A stretch of 28,113 nucleotides of DNA from Fischerella sp. (lineage in GTDB: Bacteria; Cyanobacteriota; Cyanobacteriia; Cyanobacteriales; Nostocaceae): NCBI GenBank assembly GCA_026419705.1, contig JANZYY010000006.1:1-28113 (forward strand). Reading direction: 5' to 3'. Each line of letters starts with the position of its first letter. Position 1 is the stretch's first letter. Under the pieces are notes generated by a model that was not told the origin of the DNA, searched no databases, and saw only the letters and a program-made list of their open reading frames with translations. The translations under genes and the position numbers were made by a program. Below are positions 15,092 to 23,203 of this stretch, one piece after another.

Positions 15092-16321
15092 ATGGCACGC
15101 GCAAAGTTTGAAAGAACCAAACCCCACGTTAATATCGGTACTATTGGCCACGTTGACCACGGTAAAACCACGTTAACAGCAGCCATCACTATGACCTTGG
15201 CAGCTCTGGGTCAGTCTGTGGCTAAGGGCTACGATCAAATCGATAACGCTCCTGAGGAAAAAGCACGGGGTATTACCATCAACACGGCTCACGTTGAGTA
15301 TGAAACCCAAAAGCGGCACTACGCTCACGTAGACTGTCCCGGACATGCTGACTACGTGAAGAACATGATCACCGGTGCTGCCCAGATGGATGGTGCGATT
15401 CTGGTGGTTTCTGCTGCTGATGGTCCGATGCCACAAACCCGCGAACACATCCTGCTAGCAAAGCAGGTAGGTGTTCCCAGCCTAGTCGTCTTCTTAAATA
15501 AGGAAGACATGGTAGACGACGAAGAACTGCTGGAGTTAGTGGAACTGGAAGTCCGGGATCTACTATCTAGCTACGATTTTCCTGGTGACGAGATACCGAT
15601 CATTAAAGGTTCTGGTCTACAGGCGTTGGAAGCAATGACTGCGAATCCAAAAACTCAGCGAGGTGAAAATAAGTGGGTAGATAAAATCTACGAACTGATG
15701 GACGCTGTAGATTCCTACATTCCTACTCCAGAGCGCGAGGTAGATAAGCCCTTCTTGATGGCTGTAGAAGACGTATTCACGATCACAGGTCGTGGTACAG
15801 TAGCTACCGGACGGATTGAAAGGGGTAAAGTCAAAATTGGAGATAACGTTGAATTAGTGGGCATTAAGCCAACTCGCTCCACTACCGTTACCGGTATTGA
15901 GATGTTCAAGAAGAGTCTTGATGAAGGTATAGCTGGGGATAACGCAGGCCTGCTTTTGCGTGGTATGCAAAAAAATGATGTTGAACGGGGTATGGTAATT
16001 GCCAAACCTGGTTCTATCACTCCGCACACTGAGTTTGAAGGAGAAGTGTATGTTCTGACTGAAAAAGAAGGCGGTCGGAAAACACCCTTCTTCGCAGGCT
16101 ATCGTCCTCAGTTCTACGTACGGACAACTGACGTAACTGGCACCATCAAAAGCTTTACTTCTGATGATGGCAGTGCTGCGGAAATGGTCATGCCCGGAGA
16201 CCGGATCAGGATGACAGTGGAACTAATCAACCCGATCGCTATCGAGCAAGGAATGCGCTTCGCCATTCGTGAAGGTGGTCGTACCATCGGTGCTGGTGTA
16301 GTTTCCAAAATCATCAAGTAA
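15092..16321 (+). CDS. tufA: elongation factor Tu
   Basis: This 409-aa GTPase delivers aminoacyl-tRNA to the ribosome. G1 is GHVDHGKTT (19-27), the switch region EEKARGITINTAHVEYE, G3 DCPGHADY and G4 NKED. The cyanobacterial/plastid-type length (409 aa) includes the extra loop at LEAMTANPKTQRGENKW. It is 22 bases after fusA and is followed by a strong terminator, so tufA seems to end the main str transcript, with rpsJ possibly partly separate. Confidence 0.99.
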   Translation: MARAKFERTKPHVNIGTIGHVDHGKTTLTAAITMTLAALGQSVAKGYDQIDNAPEEKARGITINTAHVEYETQKRHYAHVDCPGHADYVKNMITGAAQMDGAILVVSAADGPMPQTREHILLAKQVGVPSLVVFLNKEDMVDDEELLELVELEVRDLLSSYDFPGDEIPIIKGSGLQALEAMTANPKTQRGENKWVDKIYELMDAVDSYIPTPEREVDKPFLMAVEDVFTITGRGTVATGRIERGKVKIGDNVELVGIKPTRSTTVTGIEMFKKSLDEGIAGDNAGLLLRGMQKNDVERGMVIAKPGSITPHTEFEGEVYVLTEKEGGRKTPFFAGYRPQFYVRTTDVTGTIKSFTSDDGSAAEMVMPGDRIRMTVELINPIAIEQGMRFAIREGGRTIGAGVVSKIIK

Positions 16322-16340
16322 CATCTGTTTACCTTAATTC

Positions 16341-16380
16341 AAAAGGAGCAGGGATAGTATAATATCACTCTGCTCCTTTT
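16341..16380 (+). terminator. intrinsic terminator after tufA
   Basis: AAAAGGAGCAG (16341-16351) pairs perfectly with CTGCTCCTTTT (16370-16380), with an inner GATA/TATC extension; the 3' arm ends in TTTT and continues ATTT. The loop contains TATAAT, which could in principle serve as a -10 for rpsJ, but no -35 is evident. Confidence 0.8.
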
Positions 16381-16389
16381 ATTTCCCAT

Positions 16390-16485
16390 CATGGAAAAAA
16401 GATCCAGAAGTGGGGGAAGTAGGGGAAATAAAGGAAAATAGGGAATTTGATTCCCCCAATCCATTCATTTCCTCTACTCCCCTTA
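16390..16485. repeat. imperfect purine/pyrimidine inverted repeat between tufA and rpsJ
   Basis: A GGGGAAGTAGGGGAAAT-type purine tract is followed about 50 bases later by ATTTCCTCTACTCCCC. The two arms are imperfect reverse complements of roughly 17 bases. This is another example of the G-rich intergenic repeat type seen after rpaB and DUF456. Confidence 0.55.
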
Positions 16486-16545
16486 ATCTTGTGTTGATCG
16501 CACCCCTGAAGTACAACTTATCAAACAGAACCAGGAAAATTGAAA

Positions 16546-16863
16546 ATGGCTACTCTACAGCAGCAAAAGATTAGAATTCGCTTACAAGCTTTTGACCGTC
16601 GTTTGCTGGATACATCTTGCGAGAAGATCGTGGATACAGCAAACCGTACCAATGCTACAGCAATTGGACCTATTCCCTTACCCACAAAACGCCGAATATA
16701 TTGTGTGCTGCGATCGCCACACGTCGATAAGGATTCACGAGAACACTTCGAAACCCGTACCCATCGCCGCATTATTGATATTTATCAGCCTTCTTCTAAA
16801 ACTATTGATGCTTTGATGAAACTGGATTTGCCTTCAGGTGTGGATATTGAAGTAAAACTCTAA
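16546..16863 (+). CDS. rpsJ: 30S ribosomal protein S10
   Basis: This 105-aa protein is S10: MATLQQQKIRIRLQAFD, GPIPLPTKRRIYCVLRSPHVDKDSRE, FETRTHRRIIDI and the C-terminal PSGVDIEVKL. S10 is a ribosomal head protein and, as NusE, an antitermination factor. In cyanobacteria it follows tuf rather than leading the S10 operon, as seen here. An in-frame TTG six bases earlier is not needed: the ATG at 16546 gives the family-typical N-terminus, with GGA nine bases upstream. A heptad repeat starts right after the TAA, then a terminator. Confidence 0.97.
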   Translation: MATLQQQKIRIRLQAFDRRLLDTSCEKIVDTANRTNATAIGPIPLPTKRRIYCVLRSPHVDKDSREHFETRTHRRIIDIYQPSSKTIDALMKLDLPSGVDIEVKL

Positions 16864-16867
16864 ATTA

Positions 16868-16930
16868 GTTAATGGTTATTGGTTAGTAGTTAGTTGTTTA
16901 CCCACCAACCACTAACTACTAACTACTAAC
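16868..16930. repeat. inverted STRR heptads after rpsJ
   Basis: GTTAGTAGTTAGT (16882-16894) is perfectly complementary to ACTAACTACTAAC (16911-16923); further ACTAACT units follow. The array begins within a few bases of the rpsJ stop. Confidence 0.85.
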
Positions 16931-16953
16931 AAAAATGTGTGAATATTTACCTC

Positions 16954-16986
16954 GCCCTGAAATATCTATCTTCAGGGCTTTTTATT
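16954..16986 (+). terminator. intrinsic terminator after rpsJ
   Basis: GCCCTGAA (16954-16961) pairs perfectly with TTCAGGGC (16971-16978) around a 9-nt loop, followed by TTTTTATT. A classical rho-independent terminator that closes the str cluster. Confidence 0.88.
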
Positions 16987-17088
16987 AGCTGTAAAACAAA
17001 TGATAAAATGTAGTCATAGTACGGCAAAAACAAAGAATAATAAGAAATTCTTAAGATTGTCAAAGATTGAATTTATACCAAGGTAAAA

Positions 17089-17739
17089 ATGACCTCTTAT
17101 TCTAAAATTGCCGTTCGTGAACTACCTCTGTTTCCACTATCAGAAGTAGTTTTATTCCCCACTAGACCATTACCCTTACATATTTTTGAATTTCGCTACA
17201 GAATTATGATGAACACAATTCTGGAGAGCGATCGCCGCTTTGGGGTACTAATGGTCGATCCAGTCAAAGGCACAATTGCCAATATTGGCTGCTGTGCTGA
17301 AATCATTCATTACCAGCGACTACCAGACGACCGGATGAAAATGTTGACCTTGGGTCAGCAAAGATTTCGGGTTCTAGAGTATGTTCGTGAAAAGCCATAC
17401 CGTGTTGGTTTAGTTGAGTGGATTGAAGATCATCCGCCAGCAAAAGACTTGCGTCCTTTAGCCGCCGAGCTGGCACAATTGCTGCGAGATGTTGTGCGTC
17501 TTTCAGCTAAATTAACCGAACAACAAATCGAATTGCCAGAAGATTTGCCTGACTTACCGACAGAACTATCTTATTGGGTAGCAAGTAATCTCTATGGTGT
17601 TGCATCAGAACAGCAGGCTTTACTAGAAATGCAAGACACTGCTGCTCGCCTAGAACGGGAAGCAGAAATTTTGACTTCTACTCGCAATCACTTAGCAGCT
17701 CGTACGGTTCTTAAAGATTCCTTCACTCTAAAGTTGTGA
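17089..17739 (+). CDS. LON peptidase substrate-binding (LON N-terminal) domain protein
   Basis: The 216-aa protein is a stand-alone LON substrate-binding domain without the ATPase or protease parts. It begins VRELPLFPLSEVVLFPTRPLPLHIFEFRYR, quoted in part as LPLFPLSEVVLFP and PLHIFEFRYR, both hallmark strands of the domain. QQRFRVLEY and a helical C-terminal half follow. Such proteins are widespread in cyanobacteria next to rpsJ; their role is unknown, with substrate or adaptor functions proposed. GGTAAAA precedes the ATG. The TGA is directly followed by a heptad-repeat hairpin shared with convergent pheA. Confidence 0.85.
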   Translation: MTSYSKIAVRELPLFPLSEVVLFPTRPLPLHIFEFRYRIMMNTILESDRRFGVLMVDPVKGTIANIGCCAEIIHYQRLPDDRMKMLTLGQQRFRVLEYVREKPYRVGLVEWIEDHPPAKDLRPLAAELAQLLRDVVRLSAKLTEQQIELPEDLPDLPTELSYWVASNLYGVASEQQALLEMQDTAARLEREAEILTSTRNHLAARTVLKDSFTLKL

Positions 17740-17816
17740 GTGGTTGGTAATTGGTAGTTAGTAGTTAGTGGTTAGTGGTTGGTTGTCCTACTAACTACTA
17801 TCCACTAACCACTAAC
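17740..17816. repeat. inverted STRR hairpin between convergent genes, reaching into pheA
   Basis: GTTAGTGGTTAGTGG (17764-17778) is perfectly complementary to CCACTAACCACTAAC (17802-17816), a 15-bp stem with a 23-base loop; further TAGTTAG-type heptads flank it. The right arm overlaps the last codons and stop of pheA. It could terminate transcription from both sides. Confidence 0.85.
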
Positions 17817-18695
17817 CTCTTCTCCAAGAGTATTAATTGGCAAAACACTGTAGCTGCCGAAAATTTTTAGTACTTCTGTGTAGGTAGTTAATTCTTGTAA
17901 AGCAGATTGCATTTGTACTTCAGATGCATCTGCTTCTGCATCAATGAAGAATAAGTACTCTCCCAGCGATCGCTTCGTTGGACGAGATTCAATCCGGCTG
18001 AGATTAATGCCTAGTTGGGCAAATACTTGTAGTGGTTTGACGAGCGCTCCTGGTACATTGGCAGGAAGGCTAAATGCTAGCGAGGTATGACTGGCTTTGG
18101 CATGAGATACTTGACAGACAACGGGCATATCACCCTGACTAACTACCCAAAAGCGAGTGCAATTTTCTGGATAATCGCTGATACCACTTTCTAATATTGG
18201 TAGGTTATAGAGTTGCGCCGCTCTTTGGGACGAAATCACCGCAGCTGTCGTGTCTTGTTCAAGTTTCTGCAACGATTCGGTTGTGGAATTAGTCGGAATT
18301 AACTGTACATTCGGAAGAAAGCGTTCCAACCATTTTTGACACTGTGCCAAAGCTTGTGGGTGAGAATAAACAGTTTTAATACTCTCTATCTTGTGAGCGC
18401 AGGAAATCAACTTATGGGCTATTGGCATCACCAACGCTAACTGTATTTGCAAACTATCCAGTTGCCACAGAGTATCCATAGTCATAGTAACACTACCTTC
18501 AATGGAGTTTTCCACTGGCACAACAGCCAAGTGTACCTCAGCTTGGGCAACAGCTCGGAGTGTTTGGGCAATGCTAGGATAGGGACATAAGATAGCTCCA
18601 ATTCGTCTAATTTTGGTCAGCCAGTTGACATACAAAAGCGCTGCTTGTTCTGCATAAGTGCCAGGGGGACCTAAATGTGCGATCGATAGAGTCAT
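17805..18695 (-). CDS. pheA: prephenate dehydratase
   Basis: This 296-aa monofunctional enzyme converts prephenate to phenylpyruvate in phenylalanine synthesis. The catalytic domain starts with IAHLGPPGTYAEQAA and contains VPVENSIEGSV and the catalytic NCTRFWV motif (about 177-183). An ACT domain (about 210-285) with GALVKPLQVFAQLGINLSRI and the ESRP motif gives phenylalanine feedback control. No chorismate mutase is fused. The start is chosen at the ATG beginning MTLSIAHLG; no clear ribosome binding site is visible. The final codons VSG and the stop TAG consist of heptad repeat (GTTAGTGGTTAG), so the true C-terminus has been extended or replaced by repeat sequence. Confidence 0.95.
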   Translation of the reverse strand: MTLSIAHLGPPGTYAEQAALLYVNWLTKIRRIGAILCPYPSIAQTLRAVAQAEVHLAVVPVENSIEGSVTMTMDTLWQLDSLQIQLALVMPIAHKLISCAHKIESIKTVYSHPQALAQCQKWLERFLPNVQLIPTNSTTESLQKLEQDTTAAVISSQRAAQLYNLPILESGISDYPENCTRFWVVSQGDMPVVCQVSHAKASHTSLAFSLPANVPGALVKPLQVFAQLGINLSRIESRPTKRSLGEYLFFIDAEADASEVQMQSALQELTTYTEVLKIFGSYSVLPINTLGEEVSG

Positions 18696-18993
18696 GAAGT
18701 TTTGTCTGAACTGTAAGTTTGTTTTAAAGCTATAAAGCTAATTCGTCAACTGGTATGCAACAATAAGCTTAAATTAAAATTACTAACAAATAATTTGCGT
18801 GAATAATTACACCCAATACCAGAAATATTACACCTGATAATTTATTTTTTACGAATTTAAAATAGAAACCCTTGCACAAACATAGTCTCTCAAATAAATA
18901 AATTTTTTCCGAGCGCCGTCACTTTCATGCAAGAAAATTCTATAAATTAAAAAATAATAGAAATATAAAACAATTATTTTCATCCATCAACGC
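18696..18993. other. AT-rich divergent promoter region
   Basis: Nearly 300 bases between divergent pheA and the DUF1997 gene, very AT-rich, with no gene or clear repeat. It should hold both promoters, but I cannot point to convincing hexamers. Confidence 0.5.
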
Positions 18994-19581
18994 ATGACCA
19001 CCAAGTTTACCGCTTCCCAAACGGTAGAAATTACTGTTCCACAACAGCCCATCCCCATTCAACACTATTTGCGTCAGCCTCAACGCTTGGTTTATGCACT
19101 AGTAGATCATAGCCGTGTTCAGCTATTGGCTGAAGATGTTTTTCGTTTAAAAATGCGTCCTCTTAATTTCATGTCACTCAGTATTCAACCCACTGTAGAT
19201 ATGACTGTCTGGTCAGAATCTGGTGGAAAGATTTATTTGCAATCAATAGGTTGTGAAATATTTGGTGTAGAGTATATTAACCAGCGCTTCGATCTAAATT
19301 TAAAAGGGCATTTATCGCCACACCAGGTTCATACAGTCACACGTTTGCAAGGTAGAGCTGATTTAGAAGTACAAGTAGATCTGCCACCACCTTTCTGTTT
19401 TACCCCTAAACCGATCTTAGAAACTACTGGTAATAGTTTGCTCAAAAGTGTACTGTTGACAATTAAACAGCGATTGTTAAATCAACTAATAGCTGATTAT
19501 CGTCGCTGGGTGATATTGCAAACAAAAGAACAAAGCCTTTTTATAGATGACAAAAGTCCAGAATTACCCATCTTAAATTAA
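18994..19581 (+). CDS. DUF1997 family protein
   Basis: The 195-aa soluble protein matches the DUF1997 pattern found in cyanobacteria and plastid-bearing plants: an N-terminal IQHYLRQPQRLVYALVD, a central VFRLKMRPLNFMSLSIQPTVDM and C-terminal RLLNQLIADYRRWV. There is no signal peptide, membrane span or recognisable active site. The function is unknown. It stands alone, divergent from pheA, with an AT-rich upstream region and no obvious ribosome binding site. Confidence 0.78.
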   Translation: MTTKFTASQTVEITVPQQPIPIQHYLRQPQRLVYALVDHSRVQLLAEDVFRLKMRPLNFMSLSIQPTVDMTVWSESGGKIYLQSIGCEIFGVEYINQRFDLNLKGHLSPHQVHTVTRLQGRADLEVQVDLPPPFCFTPKPILETTGNSLLKSVLLTIKQRLLNQLIADYRRWVILQTKEQSLFIDDKSPELPILN

Positions 19582-19913
19582 ATGTAACAAAAATTACGTT
19601 ATATCAGTGTGAAACCTGGGTAGATATCTATGGTATGGGCTTATCGTAGTTTGTCGCTTGCTGGTCATTTGAACCCACTAATGTAGGGGTGGATTTAACC
19701 CTGGTATTTATTAAAACCCACCCGTACCAACTCACAACTAAAACGCCGATTCAGCAATCTTCAAATGCAAGGAAGGCAAGCAAGGACAAGGAGGAACTGG
19801 GAAGGAGGAAAGATTGGTATTTTGTCTTCCTTGTCTTCTTTGTTTTCCCTGTTTTTGCATCTGTTTTGTCTGGCTCATACACAAAGACAATTTCTGAATA
19901 GTGAATCGATGTT
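19582..19913. other. convergent intergenic region with purine/pyrimidine inverted repeat
   Basis: No gene is called between the DUF1997 gene and rnhB. At 19768-19815 a GCAAGGACAAGGAGG-type purine tract is followed by its imperfect complement TCTTCCTTGTCTTCTTTG (about 19824-19846), which could fold as a terminator for either strand. A 70-codon frame over this repeat (19689-19901) is low-complexity and not credible as a gene. Confidence 0.6.
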
Positions 19914-20585
19914 CTAACTACCCTTAATTTGACAAGGACGAAATGACCGGCGATGCAAGGGTGAAGGCCCGTATTTTTGTAGTGCCAGTAGATGTTTTTG
20001 GCTGCCGTAACCCTTGTTGCGCTCCAAGTCGTACATCGGATACCTTGAGGCAAGGCGCACTAACAAATTATCTCGCCAAACTTTGGCGACAATACTAGCA
20101 GCAGCAATGCTAAGCGATCGCTCGTCCCCCTTAACAATTGTTTGTTGTGGTAGGTATAGATCTCTAATCGATTGGTTGCCATCAACTAAGCAAAGCGTAG
20201 GCTGCACTTTCAGTTTCAGCACTGCTCGCTTCATCGCTAAAAGTGTTGCCTGTAAAATATTTATCCTGTCAATTTCGGCAACTGAAGCAAAGCCGATTTT
20301 CCAATCTACGGCAATGGCACAAATATGCTGGGCTATTTTGCTCCTGCGAGAGCTAGGCAGCTTTTTACTGTCTTTAATTTCCGCCGCTATCAGCGCTGGC
20401 AAAGCTTCTTTTGGTAGTATCACTGCAGCCGCCACTACAGGCCCAAACAAGCAGCCCCGCCCCACTTCATCTACACCTGCAACTGGTCCGCACAAGTGCG
20501 AAAGTTTAGAAAACTCCAGCCAAAACGCCTTCTGTTGAGTTGGTATTAACTCAACAGAAGCGATCTCTGATATCTTTATCATCAT
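19914..20585 (-). CDS. rnhB: ribonuclease HII
   Basis: The 223-aa enzyme removes RNA from RNA-DNA hybrids and single ribonucleotides from DNA. Motifs in order are VAGVDEVGRGCLFGP (catalytic Asp and Glu), KDSKKLPSSRR, LCLVDGN (catalytic Asp) and KGDERSLSIAAASIVAKVWRD; the C-terminal LHRRSFRP is typical. The N-terminus carries a short extension (about 38 residues) before the core. The ATG lies only 12 bases after the rne stop, so both genes are almost certainly co-transcribed; a second in-frame ATG follows immediately. Confidence 0.95.
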   Translation of the reverse strand: MMIKISEIASVELIPTQQKAFWLEFSKLSHLCGPVAGVDEVGRGCLFGPVVAAAVILPKEALPALIAAEIKDSKKLPSSRRSKIAQHICAIAVDWKIGFASVAEIDRINILQATLLAMKRAVLKLKVQPTLCLVDGNQSIRDLYLPQQTIVKGDERSLSIAAASIVAKVWRDNLLVRLASRYPMYDLERNKGYGSQKHLLALQKYGPSPLHRRSFRPCQIKGS

Positions 20586-20597
20586 TCGTAAAGTTTC

Positions 20598-22646
20598 TTA
20601 ACTTTCAGTTGTGGGTGTATCTGACTCCAAAGCGGAAGAACGACGGCGGCGACGGCGAATCGCAGTGCTAGTGGTAGTTTCAGTGTCACCTGCCATACCA
20701 GATAAGTCAGATGGCTCAGTTGCTACTGGAGATAAAGATAATGGTTCAGCTTCTGCAGCAGCAACAGCAGTGTCACTTGCTGTTTGGATGGGTGCTTCAG
20801 AGGTTGCTTCCATTGTTGTAGCCGAAGATTGACCGGGCAGAGTGACATTAATAATCACAGACTTAGGATTTTTCACCTCCCGGTTCAACTTCACTAAGGG
20901 TGACACTCCCATTAAAGCGTACACGTCTTGTTCCGCGGGTGTCATTTCTACAGACACAATCTCTGGTGGTTCTACTACTGGTTTAATCAGCTCTACCCTT
21001 GAGGGTTTACTGCGTTCACCTCTATCAACCCAAACTGATTTACTCAGGCTGGGTGTGGGTACTTCAGAAGTTTCTACCACTTCTCCTTCTGCATCAATGT
21101 CTATATCTGGCTCGTTCACTAATGCCAGTGGGTTGCCATTGATACGTGGTTCCTCTTTGCCATTTCCCCCATTTAATCCCAAGCGACGACGGCGACGCCT
21201 TTTGCTATCGCCGATTTCTTGATAGCTGGGATGATTGGCTAAATTCAGAGCACCTATATCAGTGTCGTGTTCGTACGTCTCCGTAAATCCGTCGTAGGTT
21301 TCCCGTGGTTCGCCCAGACGGGCTGTAGATGGCAGGCGGGGTTCTCTATGAGGCAAAGATACAAAGCGTTCTGGTAATTCGACCGGTGGTGCAATTGAAC
21401 GGGCTTCTGTTTCTCCTGGTAGGCGGACAACATGCCCTAAACCGCCACAAGTTTGGCAAGGTTCGCTAAATAATTCATAAATGTTTTGACCTTGGCGCTT
21501 GCGGGTGAGTTCTACTAAACCCAGTTCAGTTAATTGGGCAATTTGAGGACGGGCTTTGTCAGCTTTGAGAGCTTTATTAAAGTGTTCGAGGACATGCTGT
21601 TGGTCGCGCCGCGATTCCATATCAATGAAATCAACAACAATAACCCCAGCAATGTTCCGCAAACGCAACTGACGGGCAATTTCTGTAGCAGCTTCGCAGT
21701 TCGTCCACAAAACTGTTTCTCTGGCTGTTGCCGATCGCGTAAATGAACCAGAGTTGACATCTATCACCGTTAACGCTTCGGTGGGCTGAATAATGATATA
21801 GCCACCAGAAGGCAGATCGACTCTGGGTTTAAGGGCTTCTTTAATCGCGGCGTTGACGCGGAAATATTCTAAAATCGGTGTGCGATCGCGGTGGTGATCG
21901 ATTAACAACCCTTGGGGTACTTGCCCTCCACTCCAGTTTTGCAAATACTGCTTCACCCGCTTCAGACCAGTACTGGAATCTACCACTATCCGGTTTACAT
22001 CCGCACCGTACATATCCCGCAGCACGCGTTGGATAAAATCATCGTCCCGATTCAGCAGTGCTGGCGCACGAGTAGACACTGCTTCTTGCTGGATTGCTTC
22101 CCATTGTCTTTGCAGGGATTCTAAATCCTCGATAATTGCTTCTTCTGGTTTGCCTTCTGCTTCAGTGCGAACTAGCAAACCCATTCCCGCAGGCTTAATC
22201 AAAATTGCCAACGCTCGCAAGCGGTTGCGTTCATTTTCATTTTTAATTCGACGGGATAAATTTACACCTCGTCCGTAGGGCATCAGCACAACGTAGCGTC
22301 CCGGCAAAGTGATGTTACCTGTGAGCCTTGGCCCTTTTGTACCCGTTGGCTCTTTCATCACTTGCACTAAAACTTTCTGCTGTGGTGCCAACAATTCCGT
22401 GATTGCAGCTGCTGTGCGCTTCAGCCGCAAAGGACCTAAGTCTGTGACATGAATAAAACCGTTGCGCTCTGGGTCGCCAATATTTACGAAAGCCGCATCT
22501 ATCCCGGGTAATACGTTTTCTACTACTCCTAAGTAGATATCACCAATTTGGTGATGGCCGGTAGCGACAACAAGTTCCTGGATTTGATCTTCCGAAAAGA
22601 CTGCAGCTATTTGATGCTGCTCCGCGATAATAATTTGTTTTGGCAT
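20598..22646 (-). CDS. rne: ribonuclease E/G, cyanobacterial short form
   Basis: The 682-aa endoribonuclease has an S1 RNA-binding domain (about 35-110, including VENVLPGIDAAFVNIG) and a catalytic core with the metal-binding aspartates in VIDVNSGSF (about 297) and VVDFIDME. The zinc-link CQTCGGLGH follows. The non-catalytic tail is short and low-complexity, with an internal arginine cluster (KRRRRRRLGL) and a near-terminal one (AIRRRRRRSSA). In cyanobacteria the C-terminal arginine-rich nonapeptide recruits polynucleotide phosphorylase (known for Anabaena). It performs mRNA decay and rRNA/tRNA processing. GAGG precedes the ATG. A 557-base leader or spacer lies upstream and rnhB follows closely. 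Confidence 0.96.
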   Translation of the reverse strand: MPKQIIIAEQHQIAAVFSEDQIQELVVATGHHQIGDIYLGVVENVLPGIDAAFVNIGDPERNGFIHVTDLGPLRLKRTAAAITELLAPQQKVLVQVMKEPTGTKGPRLTGNITLPGRYVVLMPYGRGVNLSRRIKNENERNRLRALAILIKPAGMGLLVRTEAEGKPEEAIIEDLESLQRQWEAIQQEAVSTRAPALLNRDDDFIQRVLRDMYGADVNRIVVDSSTGLKRVKQYLQNWSGGQVPQGLLIDHHRDRTPILEYFRVNAAIKEALKPRVDLPSGGYIIIQPTEALTVIDVNSGSFTRSATARETVLWTNCEAATEIARQLRLRNIAGVIVVDFIDMESRRDQQHVLEHFNKALKADKARPQIAQLTELGLVELTRKRQGQNIYELFSEPCQTCGGLGHVVRLPGETEARSIAPPVELPERFVSLPHREPRLPSTARLGEPRETYDGFTETYEHDTDIGALNLANHPSYQEIGDSKRRRRRRLGLNGGNGKEEPRINGNPLALVNEPDIDIDAEGEVVETSEVPTPSLSKSVWVDRGERSKPSRVELIKPVVEPPEIVSVEMTPAEQDVYALMGVSPLVKLNREVKNPKSVIINVTLPGQSSATTMEATSEAPIQTASDTAVAAAEAEPLSLSPVATEPSDLSGMAGDTETTTSTAIRRRRRRSSALESDTPTTES

Positions 22647-23203
22647 TCAATTTCCTCAAAAACTGGCAGCATAAAAAGACTTGGGGGTTTGCTGTTCCTG
22701 TCGCCCCTGCAAGCCCAAAAAGGCGCTGCTGGTAGTAAAAACTGCGAACTTAAGCCCACACTTAAAGAGCTATTAATTAGCGAGATGCGTTTACACGCCT
22801 GATTCTTCCAGAACGGCTGCATATTATTTAAGCAATTTAATCACCCGTCCGTGGTTAATTTTTAATGCAACACCTTCGTTCTCTAGGAACTAGGCATTCA
22901 GCATGTGTTTAAAAAATCATAAAGCTAGAGAAGCCGACGGAGCTTGTTATTAGTTACTGATTCACAAGGTAGCTATCAAGAGAGAGTGTTCTTGAATCTG
23001 CCTGGTGTGGTCTGGGATAAAATCCTAGATGTTGCTCTCTAAATCTTTGCTTTCAAACCCTGAGTACCAGGATTGTGAACCAAATAACTCAATGCAGCGC
23101 CAGAAAAATTCTCTTCATCTCATTCTAACGCAACCTTGTTAAAAATCAATTCCCAATATTTGAGATGCAAGGGCAACTATCTAACAAGTTGCTCTGGAGA
23201 AGT
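22647..23203 (-). other. long region upstream of rne, probable leader
   Basis: No gene is supported in 557 bases. On the minus strand the last 200 bases before rne contain G/C-rich segments able to fold (CTTG-CA-GGGG with CCCC-CAAG near 22680-22712). RNase E mRNAs often have long, self-regulating leaders; this is the likely role, by analogy. A small GGAT-AAA-ATCC hairpin lies at 23016-23026. I cannot place a promoter with confidence. Confidence 0.5.

Noticed and set aside
19689..19901. 70-codon open frame after the DUF1997 gene
   Set aside because: Its middle is translated purine/pyrimidine repeat, with no credible start signal.
22607..22822. 71-codon minus-strand frame overlapping the rne start
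   Set aside because: It overlaps the rne start codon out of frame and lies in the presumed leader; no protein family is recognised.
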